The notes under the pieces were generated by a model. It worked only from the letters and a program-made list of their open reading frames with translations, made no database searches and was not told where the DNA came from. Position numbers and translations under genes: made by a program. A DNA stretch of 64,000 nt from an uncultured Pelagibacteraceae bacterium. Lineage in GTDB: Bacteria > Pseudomonadota > Alphaproteobacteria > Pelagibacterales > Pelagibacteraceae. Location of the stretch: positions 96,320-160,319 of the forward strand of contig CACNLV010000002.1 of assembly GCA_902621345.1 (NCBI GenBank), in the 5' to 3' direction. Numbering within the stretch: position 1 is the first letter of the stretch; the number at the start of each line of letters is the position of its first letter. Of the stretch, positions 47,738 to 56,671 are shown one piece after another.

Positions 47738-49305
47738 TGATAAAAAAATTAATTACATTGTTTAAACTTGGACGGAAAGTTGCAAAATCAAATATTTTAG
47801 ATATAACTTCAAAATTTCAAGCGCCACCTTTATCTATTAAAATTTTATTTAAAGTTTTATCTTTCTCTTTTTCATCCAAAAATAACATTCAGGTAAACAA
47901 TAATGAGGAAGAAAAGTTATCTAAATCGCTAGAGTCAATGGGCACAACTTTTATAAAATTAGGTCAATTCTTGGCAACAAGACCTGATATTATTGGAGAA
48001 AGTTTATCAAAAGAACTTGAAAGTCTTCAAGATAAATTACCCCCATTTTCCCAAGATCAAGCCAAAAAAATTATTAAAGATGATTTTGGAATAAATACCT
48101 ACAATTCAATTATTGATTTAAGCGAGCCTGTTGCAGCTGCATCTATAGCTCAAGTTCATAAAGCCAAAATAGATGATAATGGAATAATAAAAGATGTTGC
48201 GATAAAAATTTTAAGACCTGATATTAAAAAAATTTTTAATGATGAAATTGATGCAATTATGTTATTTGCATTCTTGGTTGAGTCTCTAATAAAAAAAACA
48301 AAAAGATTGAAACTTGTTGAAGTAGTTTTTTTACTCAAAGAAATTACTAATCTTGAAATGGACCTAAGATTTGAGGCTGCTGCAGCAAATGAATATGCAG
48401 AAAACACAAAAAATGATATTGGTTTTAACGTTCCAAAAATTTACTGGAATTATACTAGTGAAAATGTAATGACACTTGACTGGGTAGAGGGTATCTCAAT
48501 TAGAGAAACTGATGAGTTAAAAAAAAGAAATGTAGATACAAAGAAATTAGCAGAAGATATTATCCAAAATTTTCTTAGACATGCTGTTAGAGACGGTTTT
48601 TTTCATGCTGATATGCACCAAGGAAATATTTTGATAAATAATGATGGCCATATTGTTCCTATTGATTTTGGAATTATGGGTAGGCTCGATAAAATGAGTA
48701 AAAAATTTCTAGCCGAAATACTCTTTGGTTTTATTCAAAGAGACTACAAAAAAGTTGCTGAAGTCCACTTAATTGCGGGTTTGGTGCCGAAAGATGTCCC
48801 GATAAATGATCTCGCTCAAGCTTTGAGATCTATAGGTGAGCCTATTTTTGGTCAAGCAGTTAAAGATATATCTGGTGGAAAATTACTAAAACAACTTTTT
48901 GATGTCACAGAAAAATTTAATATGCAAACACAACCACAATTATTAATGTTACAAAAAACAATGGTAGTAGTTGAAGGAGTAGCAAGAAAATTAAATCCCG
49001 AAACAAACATTTGGACTACATCCAAACCTATTCTTGAAAACTGGTTGAAAGAGACAAAAAACCCTATGACTACAATTAATGAAACAATTAATAGCACATC
49101 AGAAGTAATAAAAAGATTGCCAGAATTTCCAGAAATAATGGATAAAGCCAATCAAGCTCTTACTTTTTTAGCTAATGGACAAATTCCTCAAAACTCAAAT
49201 TCTTATAATGCATTAAGCAACAAAAGATCTGAAATGGTGGCTTTCAGAAATCAATCTATAATAGGTTTTTTATTGCTTGTAATTCTTGGCCTTCTAGTAT
49301 TTTAA
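47737..49305 (+). CDS. ubiB: UbiB, atypical kinase-like ubiquinone biosynthesis protein
   Basis: UbiB/ADCK proteins support ubiquinone synthesis through an ATPase activity with an unusual protein-kinase-like fold. The KXGQ motif is in TFIKLGQFLATRPD, the alanine-rich nucleotide loop is AAASIAQVHKA, and DGFFHADMHQGNIL and PIDFGIMG are the catalytic segments. A C-terminal membrane span is present. I use the ATG at 47737 (522 aa), which overlaps the ubiE stop by one base; a TTG four codons upstream is less likely. Confidence 0.93.
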   Translation: MIKKLITLFKLGRKVAKSNILDITSKFQAPPLSIKILFKVLSFSFSSKNNIQVNNNEEEKLSKSLESMGTTFIKLGQFLATRPDIIGESLSKELESLQDKLPPFSQDQAKKIIKDDFGINTYNSIIDLSEPVAAASIAQVHKAKIDDNGIIKDVAIKILRPDIKKIFNDEIDAIMLFAFLVESLIKKTKRLKLVEVVFLLKEITNLEMDLRFEAAAANEYAENTKNDIGFNVPKIYWNYTSENVMTLDWVEGISIRETDELKKRNVDTKKLAEDIIQNFLRHAVRDGFFHADMHQGNILINNDGHIVPIDFGIMGRLDKMSKKFLAEILFGFIQRDYKKVAEVHLIAGLVPKDVPINDLAQALRSIGEPIFGQAVKDISGGKLLKQLFDVTEKFNMQTQPQLLMLQKTMVVVEGVARKLNPETNIWTTSKPILENWLKETKNPMTTINETINSTSEVIKRLPEFPEIMDKANQALTFLANGQIPQNSNSYNALSNKRSEMVAFRNQSIIGFLLLVILGLLVF

Positions 49306-49313
49306 TTCACAAA

Positions 49314-50519
49314 ATGAAAAATTTAACTGATAAAAAAATTTTATTTGTAATTTGTGGGGGAATTGCTGCATATAAAAGTTTAGAATTAATTAGATTATTT
49401 AAGAAAAATAAAGCGACAATAAGAACAATTTTAACAAAGAGTGCTAAAAAATTTGTAACTCCCTTATCTGTCGCTTCATTATCACAAGGTAAAGTTTATG
49501 AAGACCTTTTCAGTATAGAAAATGAGTTAGAAATGGACCATATTGCTTTATCCAGATGGGCTGATGTAATTATTGTTGCTCCTGTAACTGCAAATACTAT
49601 TTCAAAACTTGCCTCTGGAAACGCTGAAGATTTAGCTTCAACTGTTATACTAGCATCTAATAAGCAAGTTTATCTGGCTCCTGCAATGAATGTAAGGATG
49701 TGGGAGCATCAATCTACTAAAAGTAATTTGAAAAATTTAACAAGTTACGGTTATAAAGTTATAGGTCCTATAACCGGTGATATGGCATGTGGAGAGTATG
49801 GTGAAGGCAAAATGTCCGAACCAATCGAAATATTAAATGAAATCCAAAATTTTCTTGAAACTAGGAAAGAAAATAAAAAGATTAAAGCTTTAGTTACCGC
49901 AGGTCCAACAAATGAATACATTGATCCAGTAAGATTTATTTCGAATAAATCAAGTGGTAAACAAGGTTATGAGATTGCAAAATCCCTAAATAAGAGAGGA
50001 TTTGATACAACTTTAATATCAGGTCCAACTAATCTCGATATAGATCAAGAAATTAAACTTATAAAAGTTGAAACAGCAGATGAAATGTTTAAAGCTACTC
50101 AAAAAAATTTACCAGCGGACATTGCAATATTTTCAGCAGCAGTTGCTGATTTTAAGATTAATGTAAAAAGTAAAGAAAAAATAAAAAAAAAAGAAAGCCT
50201 AAATATCAAATTAGAGAGAAATGTTGATATCTTGAATTATATTTCAAATCATAATTCAATGAGACCAAAACTAGTTATTGGTTTTGCAGCTGAAACAAAA
50301 AATTTAGACTTGAATGCCATGAAAAAACTTAAAAATAAAAACTGTGATTGGATTGTTGTAAATGATGTATCTAAAAAAAATATTGGTTTTGATAGTGATT
50401 ATAACGAGGTTACAATTCATTATAATGATCTTAAAAAGAAAAAAGAGACACTTTCATACAAAAAGAAATCTGAAATCTCCGAGGAGATTGTTGATAGAAT
50501 TGTCACTCAGATGAATTAA
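49314..50519 (+). CDS. coaBC: CoaBC, phosphopantothenoylcysteine synthetase/decarboxylase
   Basis: CoaBC catalyses two successive steps of coenzyme A synthesis. The N-terminal CoaC flavoprotein domain (about 1-180) shows FVICGGIAAYKSLELIR, the segment VAPVTANTISKLASG and PAMNVRMWEH. The CoaB domain that follows contains TAGPTNEYIDPVRFISNKSSG and IFSAAVADFKI. The 401-aa length is normal. The stop overlaps the dut start by one base. Confidence 0.95.
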   Translation: MKNLTDKKILFVICGGIAAYKSLELIRLFKKNKATIRTILTKSAKKFVTPLSVASLSQGKVYEDLFSIENELEMDHIALSRWADVIIVAPVTANTISKLASGNAEDLASTVILASNKQVYLAPAMNVRMWEHQSTKSNLKNLTSYGYKVIGPITGDMACGEYGEGKMSEPIEILNEIQNFLETRKENKKIKALVTAGPTNEYIDPVRFISNKSSGKQGYEIAKSLNKRGFDTTLISGPTNLDIDQEIKLIKVETADEMFKATQKNLPADIAIFSAAVADFKINVKSKEKIKKKESLNIKLERNVDILNYISNHNSMRPKLVIGFAAETKNLDLNAMKKLKNKNCDWIVVNDVSKKNIGFDSDYNEVTIHYNDLKKKKETLSYKKKSEISEEIVDRIVTQMN

Positions 50520-50956
50520 TGGTCAGAGTATTAATTAAAAAACTTGATCCCAAGGTTACTCTTCCATCTTATAAGACTAAAGGAGCTTCGGGTATGGACC
50601 TAATGGCTTTTGTGAAAGAAAAAATAGTAATTAAACCACAAACCTCAGCTTTAATTCCAACAGGATTATCTGTCGCTTTCTCTGAAGATTATGAGATACA
50701 ATTAAGGCCACGTTCTGGCTTAGCGGCTAAAAATAACATTAGTGTCTTAAATACCCCTGGAACTATTGACAGTGATTACAGAGGTGAATTAAAAATTATA
50801 ATATTTAATCATAGTAAACATGATTTTGTTGTTAATAATAATGATAGAATCGCACAAATGGTTTTGACCCCTATTGCAAAGATGGAATTAAAGGAAGCAA
50901 ATGAATTACCCAAAACGTTAAGAGGAGAGGGTGGATTTGGCTCAACAGGTAAATGA
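50519..50956 (+). CDS. dut: dUTP diphosphatase
   Basis: Dut hydrolyses dUTP to dUMP, limiting uracil in DNA and supplying thymidylate synthesis. All five motifs are visible in order in 145 aa: GASGMDLMA, RPRSGLAAKN, GTIDSDYRGE, RIAQMVL and the C-terminal GEGGFGSTG. It is part of ubiE-ubiB-coaBC-dut, a conserved alphaproteobacterial run, and overlaps the next gene by 4 bp. Confidence 0.96.
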   Translation: MVRVLIKKLDPKVTLPSYKTKGASGMDLMAFVKEKIVIKPQTSALIPTGLSVAFSEDYEIQLRPRSGLAAKNNISVLNTPGTIDSDYRGELKIIIFNHSKHDFVVNNNDRIAQMVLTPIAKMELKEANELPKTLRGEGGFGSTGK

Positions 50957-51702
50957 GTCAAAATTTAAATAAAAGCCAGGTTGCGAGATTCTCTAGACAA
51001 ATTATCTTAAAGAATATTGGTGCTTTAGGTCAAAAAAAAATAATTGAATCTAAAGTTCTTATCATTGGCATGGGTGGTTTAGGTTGTTCTGTTGCAGAAT
51101 TTCTTACCAGAGCAGGTGTGGGCAGTCTGGGTATAATTGACTTCGACAATGTAGATATAACTAATATTCATCGACAAAGCCTTTATGATGTAAAAGATAT
51201 TAAAAAATCAAAAGTTATAGTGGCAAAAAAAAAATTGCGTCAAATTAATTCAAGCACAAAGGTTAATTGTTATAAAGTTAAACTTAATGAGAGCAATATC
51301 AAAAATATAACAAGTAAATATGATTATATTATAGATGGATCAGATAACTTCAAAACTAAATTCTTAGTAAATGATTATTGTAAAAAAACAAAAAAATTTT
51401 TAGTAGTAGGAGCTATAAGTAAATTTGATGGACATATTTTTACTTTTAATTTTAAAAATAAAAACACACCATGCATAAGATCTTTTTTCCAAGAAGAAGA
51501 AATCTCAGATGATATTTTAAACTGTGAATACGGAGGTGTTTTAGGAACAGTTGCAGGTATAATTGGTACAATTCAAGCTAATGAGATATTAAAAAAAATT
51601 TTAAACATTGGTAAAAATTTAAATGGATATATCCTTATACTTGATTTGCTAAATCTAAGCTTTAGAAAAGTTAAATTAAAAAAATTAAAGATATCTAAAT
51701 AA
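50953..51702 (+). CDS. MoeB/ThiF-family adenylyltransferase lacking the usual zinc cysteines
   Basis: This 249-aa E1-like enzyme adenylates the C-terminus of a sulfur-carrier protein. RFSRQIILKNIGALGQ, the ATP loop LIIGMGGLGCSV, NIHRQSLYD and DGSDNFKTKFLVND match the MoeB/ThiF/HesA family. The CXXC pairs that bind structural zinc in E. coli MoeB are not kept: the first site reads TPCIRSFF with one Cys, and the C-terminal pair is missing. Whether it serves molybdopterin, thiamine or another pathway cannot be decided here. It is the fifth gene of the ubiE operon. Confidence 0.85.
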   Translation: MSQNLNKSQVARFSRQIILKNIGALGQKKIIESKVLIIGMGGLGCSVAEFLTRAGVGSLGIIDFDNVDITNIHRQSLYDVKDIKKSKVIVAKKKLRQINSSTKVNCYKVKLNESNIKNITSKYDYIIDGSDNFKTKFLVNDYCKKTKKFLVVGAISKFDGHIFTFNFKNKNTPCIRSFFQEEEISDDILNCEYGGVLGTVAGIIGTIQANEILKKILNIGKNLNGYILILDLLNLSFRKVKLKKLKISK

Positions 51703-52148
51703 TGTATCAAAAAATAATACTATCACTTATTTTAATATTTTTTTATTTATCTAATTGTTTTGCAAATGAAGTTTTTCTGTCTTTGAAAAAAGATAAGGTT
51801 AATGTCAGATATGGACCTAGCTTAGAATCTCCTATAAAATATGTATATAAGAAAATAAATCTCCCAATAAAACAAATTGATAAAAATGAAAATTTTCGAA
51901 GGATTATTGATGTAAAAAATAATAGTGGTTGGATACATGTATCACAATTAAAACAGATAAATTCAATTATACCACTTAAGGATAAAATTTTATTTCAAAA
52001 ACCATCTAATTTTTCAAAACCCCTAGCAAAAATTAAAAAAGGTAGAATATTAATTGTTAAAAGATGTAATGAAAATTGGTGTCAAATTAAAACATCCAAA
52101 TTTAAGGGATGGATTAAAAACACCAATATATGGGGAAAAATTAAATAA
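51702..52148 (+). CDS. Exported SH3-like domain protein
   Basis: The 148-aa protein has a signal peptide (residues 1-22, LSLILIFFYLSNCFA) and two bacterial SH3-like modules: the first around KVNVRYGPSLESPIKYVY and GWIHVSQL, the second around GRILIVKRCNENWCQIKTSKFKGWI. Such proteins bind peptidoglycan or peptides in the periplasm. It overlaps the adenylyltransferase stop by one base and ends the operon. No terminator hairpin is visible after it. Confidence 0.82.
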   Translation: MYQKIILSLILIFFYLSNCFANEVFLSLKKDKVNVRYGPSLESPIKYVYKKINLPIKQIDKNENFRRIIDVKNNSGWIHVSQLKQINSIIPLKDKILFQKPSNFSKPLAKIKKGRILIVKRCNENWCQIKTSKFKGWIKNTNIWGKIK

Positions 52149-52163
52149 CTTTTAAATACCCAT

Positions 52164-52343
52164 TTATTTTTGTTGCGCGCAAACGTCTTTGATTACTGGT
52201 GCATTTGCACAATCACCGCATTTTGTTTTCTGCACAATACAACCATCATCTAGAACTTCAACATCAACTATTTTATCACATTTAGAACAAGTTGAAGAAA
52301 TTGTAAGCCCACATTTTTTACAATTATAGTTTTCAATTTGCAT
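52164..52343 (-). CDS. Cys-rich 59-aa mini-protein (zinc-ribbon-like)
   Basis: The minus-strand frame encodes 59 residues with eight cysteines: CKKC (8-11), CSKC (19-22), Cys35, CGDC (42-45) and Cys55. Paired CXXC knuckles suggest binding of zinc or iron. The sequence starts MQIENYNCKKCGLTISSTC. No named family is recognised. There is no clear Shine-Dalgarno site, but the coding frame is clean and the upstream region carries two tandem Fur-like boxes (52388-52402 and 52419-52438), which argues for a real, metal-regulated gene. It is convergent to the SH3 gene. Confidence 0.7.
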   Translation of the reverse strand: MQIENYNCKKCGLTISSTCSKCDKIVDVEVLDDGCIVQKTKCGDCANAPVIKDVCAQQK

Positions 52344-52387
52344 ATAGTTAAAATAATATTATGAAAAATGCTTTCAAGAAAAATCTG

Positions 52388-52402
52388 TGAGAATAATTAT
52401 CA
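52388..52402. promoter_or_regulatory. Fur-like box 2 upstream of the Cys-rich gene
   Basis: TGAGAATAATTATCA matches the 7-1-7 Fur dyad TGATAATNATTATCA at all but one defined position. It lies 45 bp upstream of the Cys-rich gene start, closer to it than the other box. Confidence 0.55.
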
Positions 52403-52418
52403 TTAGCGCATTTTTTTT

Positions 52419-52438
52419 GATAATGATAATTATTATCA
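52419..52438. promoter_or_regulatory. Fur-like box 1 upstream of the Cys-rich gene
   Basis: The 19 bases from 52419 match the E. coli Fur consensus GATAATGATAATCATTATC at 18 positions. Within it 52424-52438 is a perfect 7-1-7 dyad TGATAATTATTATCA. It lies 76-95 bp upstream of the Cys-rich gene and 45 bp beyond the stop of the DUF2061 gene, so it most plausibly controls the former. In Alphaproteobacteria such sites can be bound by Fur or Mur; the metal cannot be told. Confidence 0.65.
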
Positions 52439-52482
52439 AGATTTATCTCAAAAAAAGAATTATGATTTAAATATAATTTTTT

Positions 52483-52722
52483 TTAATTTTTCGACCTACT
52501 GGCCCACCATTTGTCCAAAATAAAATACCAAACGGAGTTGGCTATCGGTTCAACAATCGCGTCAGTCAATGCAATCATGAAAGAAACGTCGGCAACTAAC
52601 ATTAAAACAGTTATGGCTATTGCAAAGTGTCCGATTGTATAGATTATTGTCCTAAGGATAGAACCTTTGTTATTTTGATAGATGTTTCCTGCTGCCTTAA
52701 ATATTCCGCTAGTTATTTCCAT
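52483..52722 (-). CDS. DUF2061 membrane protein
   Basis: The 79-aa protein has two predicted membrane spans in the segment ILRTIIYTIGHFAIAITVLML and SFMIALTDAIVEPIANSVWYFILDKWW, the DUF2061 pattern. The function of this family is unknown. Its start overlaps the 3' end of the hydroxylase-like gene by 14 bp, so the two are coupled, downstream of katG. Confidence 0.8.
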   Translation of the reverse strand: MEITSGIFKAAGNIYQNNKGSILRTIIYTIGHFAIAITVLMLVADVSFMIALTDAIVEPIANSVWYFILDKWWASRSKN

Positions 52723-53320
52723 TTTGTCCCTTAAAAGGGCTTTCTAGCACACAAGCCACTAGATGTACCCTTGCTTGTTCCCCACCATTAAAGAAATTGT
52801 GATATTTTGTGTTGTTTGTTATCCAAACTTTTCCATCAGCAGGGAGGTGTTTTGCAACATTCTCAATTACCATCGAGCAACCTTTATTAGTAATAATTGG
52901 TACGTGCAGTCTACACTCAGGGTCTTTATGCCAGCTAAGTGTTGACCTTGGTTCTTTTAACAAAAGTCTTACTCTGCCTAGTTTAAATTTTTTACTTAGT
53001 ATCTCGTAAACTTCTTTGAAATAAGTATTCTCAAATTCGGGGATTAATTGTGTATATTTAGACTCATCTATATCAACATCTCTAGAAACTTCTTTTCCAG
53101 TTTCATCTGCTATAGTCCAATATTTTCCACGTATATTATTTCCTTCAATGGAACTTTTATCATTTGGGATCTGATTTAATGATATTGCACCAAAATGTGT
53201 TACTCCAGGAGAATTAAATTTTTTAGCTTTTAAAATTTTATTTAGATCTTCTCTTAATCTTACAATATCAAAATTAAGATCTGGAACCTCATAAAAATCA
53301 TCGAAAGTTACTGATGGCAT
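52709..53320 (-). CDS. Aspartyl/asparaginyl beta-hydroxylase-like Fe(II)/2-oxoglutarate oxygenase
   Basis: The 203-aa protein has a double-stranded beta-helix oxygenase pattern: LSWHKDPECRLHVPI supplies the HXD pair and adjacent Arg, and NNTKYHNFFNGGEQARVHLVACV holds the distal His and the Arg that would bind 2-oxoglutarate. This resembles Asp/Asn beta-hydroxylases, but its substrate is unknown; it may act on a small molecule or a protein. It is 21 bp downstream of katG and overlaps DUF2061, suggesting an irr-katG-linked transcript with iron-dependent products. Confidence 0.75.
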   Translation of the reverse strand: MPSVTFDDFYEVPDLNFDIVRLREDLNKILKAKKFNSPGVTHFGAISLNQIPNDKSSIEGNNIRGKYWTIADETGKEVSRDVDIDESKYTQLIPEFENTYFKEVYEILSKKFKLGRVRLLLKEPRSTLSWHKDPECRLHVPIITNKGCSMVIENVAKHLPADGKVWITNNTKYHNFFNGGEQARVHLVACVLESPFKGQNGNN

Positions 53321-53341
53321 AAAATATTCATTTAGTTTGTG

Positions 53342-55579
53342 TTAATTCAATTTTAAGTCAAATCTGTCTGAGTTCATTACTTTTACCCATGCAGCAATAA
53401 AATCATTAATAAATTTATCCCCTGAATCTTCACACGCATAAACCTCTGCTAGGGCTCTTAATTGAGAATTTGAACCAAAAATCAAATCAACTCTCGTTGC
53501 TTTCCATTTAATTTTTTGTGTCTTTCTGTCTTTACCTACAAACGTTTGCTCTGACTTATCTTCCTCTTTCCAAGTTGTATTCATATCTAGTAGATTTATG
53601 AAATAATCATTTGTAAGACTACCGGGTCTATTTGTAAAAACACCATGTTCTGAATTGTTATAGTTAGTGTTTAAAACTCTCATTCCACCTATTAGAGCTG
53701 TCATTTCAGGTGCTGTTAAACCCATTAACTGAGCTTTATCAACTAATTTTTCTTCTGCAGAAACATTTGAGGCTCCTCCATTTGAATAATTTCTAAAGCC
53801 ATCTGCTTGTGGCTCTAAAAGGTTAAATGAATTAATATCAGTTTGATCTTGTCTTGCATCTCCTCTCCCTGCTGAAAATGGAACTTTAACTTTATAACCA
53901 GCTTTTTTTGCAGCCATTTCGACTCCAACACCCCCTGCTAGTACAATTAGGTCAGCCATTGAAACACTTTTCTTTTTACTATCAAATTTACTTTTGATTT
54001 TATTTAAAGCTTTAATCACATTTGATAACTTCTTAGGATTATTAACTTTCCAGTTTTTTTGAGGCTCCAACATTATCCTTGCACCATTAGCTCCACCTCT
54101 TTTGTCTGATCCTCTAAATGTAGAGGCTGATGCCCATGCAGTAGAAACCAAATCTGAAATCGATATTTTTGATTTAGAGATCATACTTTTTAAATCTTTA
54201 ATATCTTTTGATTTAAGTTTATACTTTGGTTTATCTATTGGATCTTGCCAAATTAACTGCTCTTTTGGAACTTCACTACCAAGATAACAAACTCTAGGAC
54301 CCATATCTCTGTGAGTTAATTTAAACCAAGCTCTTGCAAAAGCATCATGAAACTCTTTTGGATTTTGATGAAAATGTTTTGTAATAGGTCCATAACTTGG
54401 ATCAACTTTCATTGAGATATCAGTTGTTTGCATCATTGGTGGGTGTAGCACACCTTTCTTATGTGCATCAGGAACCATTTTAATTTCTTGACCATTTTTC
54501 TTAGGCGTCCATTGGTGAGCACCAGCAGGGCTTTTTGTAAGCTCCCATTCATGTCCATATAAACAATCTAAATAGCCCATGTCCCATCTAATGGGATTTT
54601 GAGTCCAGGCACCCTCAATACCACTGCTTATTGTATCAACACCTTTTCCAGATTTGTAACCACTATTCCATCCAGTAGACTGGTCTTGAAGTTTTGAAGC
54701 CTCAGGATCAGGACCCTTAAATGACTCAGATGCTGCACCATGCGATTTTCCAAATGTATGTCCTCCAGCAACTAATGCAGCTGTCTCATAATCATTCATA
54801 GCCATTCTGCCAAATGTCTCTCTAATATCATGTGCTGCAAGTTTTGGATCTGGATTAGCATCAGGACCCTGGGGGTTAACATAAATTAAACCCATATGTG
54901 AAGCACCTAATGGTTGTTCTAAATCTCTTTTTCCACTATATCTCTCAACACCTAGCATTTCTTTTTCCGAGCCCCAATAGATATCATCTTCTGGCTCCCA
55001 AATGTCTGTTCTACCAGCTCCAAAACCAAAAGTTTTAAAACCCATTGAGTCTAAAGCAACATTTCCAACAAGTATAAATAAATCAGCCCATGAAATTTTT
55101 CTTCCATACTTTTTTTTGATTGGCCATAAAAGTAATCTAGCTTTATCTAAATTTACGTTATCTGGCCAGGAATTGAGTGGTGCAAATCTCTGATTACCCG
55201 TTCCTGCTCCACCTCTACCATCACCAGTTCTATAAGTACCTGCAGCATGCCAAGCAAGCCTAATAAACAATGGTCCATAATGACCATAATCTGCTGGCCA
55301 CCATTCCTGGGAGTCTGTCATTAATTTTTTTAAATCTTTTTTAAGAGCTTTATAATTAAGTTTTTTAAATTCTTTAGCATAACTAAATTTTTTATCCATA
55401 GGGTTAGTAAGATTTGAATGCTGACTTAAAATTTTTAGATTTAGACTGTTTGGCCAAAAATCTCTTACTGTTTGACCTCTTCCAGCAGAAAACTTGGCGG
55501 GTGTTCCTGCGCCAGTGAACGGACATTTGCTCATTTCATTGGCTTTAAATGATTTATTTTTAAAATTTTCAGTACTCAT
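53342..55579 (-). CDS. katG: Bifunctional catalase-peroxidase KatG
   Basis: KatG is a heme enzyme that destroys hydrogen peroxide. The 745 residues comprise two peroxidase-like halves. The distal active site Arg107, Trp110 and His111 lies in [13 protein letters not shown]; the tyrosine of the Met-Tyr-Trp adduct is in [11 protein letters not shown]; the proximal heme His is in [13 protein letters not shown]. Length is normal. The upstream region has an Irr-type ICE box overlapping a promoter-like pair, and irr is the next gene upstream on the same strand. Confidence 0.97.
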   Translation of the reverse strand: MSTENFKNKSFKANEMSKCPFTGAGTPAKFSAGRGQTVRDFWPNSLNLKILSQHSNLTNPMDKKFSYAKEFKKLNYKALKKDLKKLMTDSQEWWPADYGHYGPLFIRLAWHAAGTYRTGDGRGGAGTGNQRFAPLNSWPDNVNLDKARLLLWPIKKKYGRKISWADLFILVGNVALDSMGFKTFGFGAGRTDIWEPEDDIYWGSEKEMLGVERYSGKRDLEQPLGASHMGLIYVNPQGPDANPDPKLAAHDIRETFGRMAMNDYETAALVAGGHTFGKSHGAASESFKGPDPEASKLQDQSTGWNSGYKSGKGVDTISSGIEGAWTQNPIRWDMGYLDCLYGHEWELTKSPAGAHQWTPKKNGQEIKMVPDAHKKGVLHPPMMQTTDISMKVDPSYGPITKHFHQNPKEFHDAFARAWFKLTHRDMGPRVCYLGSEVPKEQLIWQDPIDKPKYKLKSKDIKDLKSMISKSKISISDLVSTAWASASTFRGSDKRGGANGARIMLEPQKNWKVNNPKKLSNVIKALNKIKSKFDSKKKSVSMADLIVLAGGVGVEMAAKKAGYKVKVPFSAGRGDARQDQTDINSFNLLEPQADGFRNYSNGGASNVSAEEKLVDKAQLMGLTAPEMTALIGGMRVLNTNYNNSEHGVFTNRPGSLTNDYFINLLDMNTTWKEEDKSEQTFVGKDRKTQKIKWKATRVDLIFGSNSQLRALAEVYACEDSGDKFINDFIAAWVKVMNSDRFDLKLN

Positions 55580-55617
55580 TTTTTATGTTCCCCTATAATT
55601 TAGATTGATTTAAGTAG

Positions 55618-55644
55618 TTTATAATGATTCTAAATAAGTGTCAA
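55618..55644 (-). promoter_or_regulatory. katG promoter with embedded Irr (ICE) box
   Basis: On the minus strand a -35-like TTGACA (55644-55639) and a -10-like TATAAA (55623-55618) are spaced 15 bp. The plus-strand 55618-55634 reads TTTATAATGATTCTAAA, one mismatch from the Irr ICE consensus TTTAGAANNNTTCTAAA, and it covers the -10 and most of the spacer, a geometry suited to repression. An AGGGGA ribosome-binding site lies 12 bp before the katG ATG. Confidence 0.6.
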
Positions 55645-55677
55645 TTGGTTTAAAATGACGCTTAATTAATTGGAAAC

Positions 55678-56076
55678 TTAATCTTCTAATTTTACCAAAA
55701 CTTCGACAGATTTAATTTTTTTACCATTAATTTTTTTTAAAATATTTATAGGTCCAACATCTGAATTTTTTAAATCAATTAATTTATCATCTTTTAAGTC
55801 ATAAAAATGATGATGGTCGGTAACATTTGTGTCAAAATAGGTCTGACTTGAATTTATTGGAATTTGTTTTAGGTACCCTTTTTTTTCAAAAGCATGAACG
55901 GTATTATATATTGTTGCTAATGAAATTTTATTATTAATTTGTTTTTTAATTTTCCGATCTAGCTCATTAATAGTAAAATGAAATGTCTTTTCTGTGTCAA
56001 ATAAAACCTCACATATTTGAAGTCTTTGTTTAGTTGGTCGTAATCCCGAATTTCTTAATTTATCGATATATTTCAC
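55678..56076 (-). CDS. irr: Irr-type iron response regulator (Fur superfamily)
   Basis: The 132-aa protein is a Fur-family winged-helix regulator with GLRPTKQRLQICEVLF and the recognition helix region SLATIYNTVHAFEKKG. The HHH motif at 88-90 in DTNVTDHHHFYDL is characteristic of Irr, which senses heme status, and it lacks the CXXC zinc pairs of Fur and PerR. Its place divergent from fabA-fabB-fabI is the usual Irr location in Alphaproteobacteria. PerR is the main alternative. An ICE-like box lies 19 bp upstream (56095-56111), so autoregulation is likely. Confidence 0.82.
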   Translation of the reverse strand: MKYIDKLRNSGLRPTKQRLQICEVLFDTEKTFHFTINELDRKIKKQINNKISLATIYNTVHAFEKKGYLKQIPINSSQTYFDTNVTDHHHFYDLKDDKLIDLKNSDVGPINILKKINGKKIKSVEVLVKLED

Positions 56077-56094
56077 TATTTAACCATATTGTTA

Positions 56095-56111
56095 TTTAAA
56101 ATTATTCTAAA
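56095..56111. promoter_or_regulatory. ICE-like box between irr and fabA
   Basis: TTTAAAATTATTCTAAA differs from the Irr ICE consensus TTTAGAANNNTTCTAAA at one position. It is 19 bp upstream of irr and 60 bp upstream of the divergent fabA, so it could regulate irr itself and possibly the fatty acid genes. It shares its right half with the katG box. Confidence 0.55.
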
Positions 56112-56170
56112 CTAAAGTTAAATTTATATTATATAATGGTAAAATCAAGTAAATAAGGATACTCAAATTT

Positions 56171-56671
56171 ATGAAAAAAAACTCATACTCGTATGATGAA
56201 CTTATAAATTGTGGAGAAGGAAAATTATTTGGCCCAGGTAATGCTAAATTACCACTTCCACCAATGCTGATGTTTGATAGAATTACAGAAATTAATGATG
56301 ACAAAGGAGCATTTAAAAAAGGTTTTTTAAAAGCTGAATTAGATATAAAAAAAAATCTTTGGTTTTTTGATTGTCACTTTAAAGAAGATCCTGTTATGCC
56401 TGGCTGTCTTGGTCTTGATGCTATGTGGCAGTTAGTAGGTTTTTTCTTAGGTTGGATTGGAAATCCAGGAAAAGGAAGAGCTTTGGGTGTAGGTACAGTG
56501 AAATTTACTGGAGAAGTTTTGCAAAATATAAAATTAGTAAAATATGAAATTGATATGAAAAAAATCATGTCTCCTGGAGGCACTACTGTAGGTCTTGCTA
56601 ATGGTATGGTTTTAGCCGATGATAAAAAAATTTATTCAGCAGATAATTTAAAAGTAGGATTATTTAAATAA
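56171..56671 (+). CDS. fabA: 3-hydroxydecanoyl-ACP dehydratase/isomerase FabA
   Basis: FabA dehydrates and isomerises C10 acyl-ACP to start unsaturated fatty acid synthesis. The 166-aa protein carries the catalytic His69 and Asp83 in [22 protein letters not shown]. The N-terminal [11 protein letters not shown] block is typical. It is the first gene of fabA-fabB-fabI and overlaps fabB by one base. It is divergent from irr. Confidence 0.96.
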   Translation: MKKNSYSYDELINCGEGKLFGPGNAKLPLPPMLMFDRITEINDDKGAFKKGFLKAELDIKKNLWFFDCHFKEDPVMPGCLGLDAMWQLVGFFLGWIGNPGKGRALGVGTVKFTGEVLQNIKLVKYEIDMKKIMSPGGTTVGLANGMVLADDKKIYSADNLKVGLFK

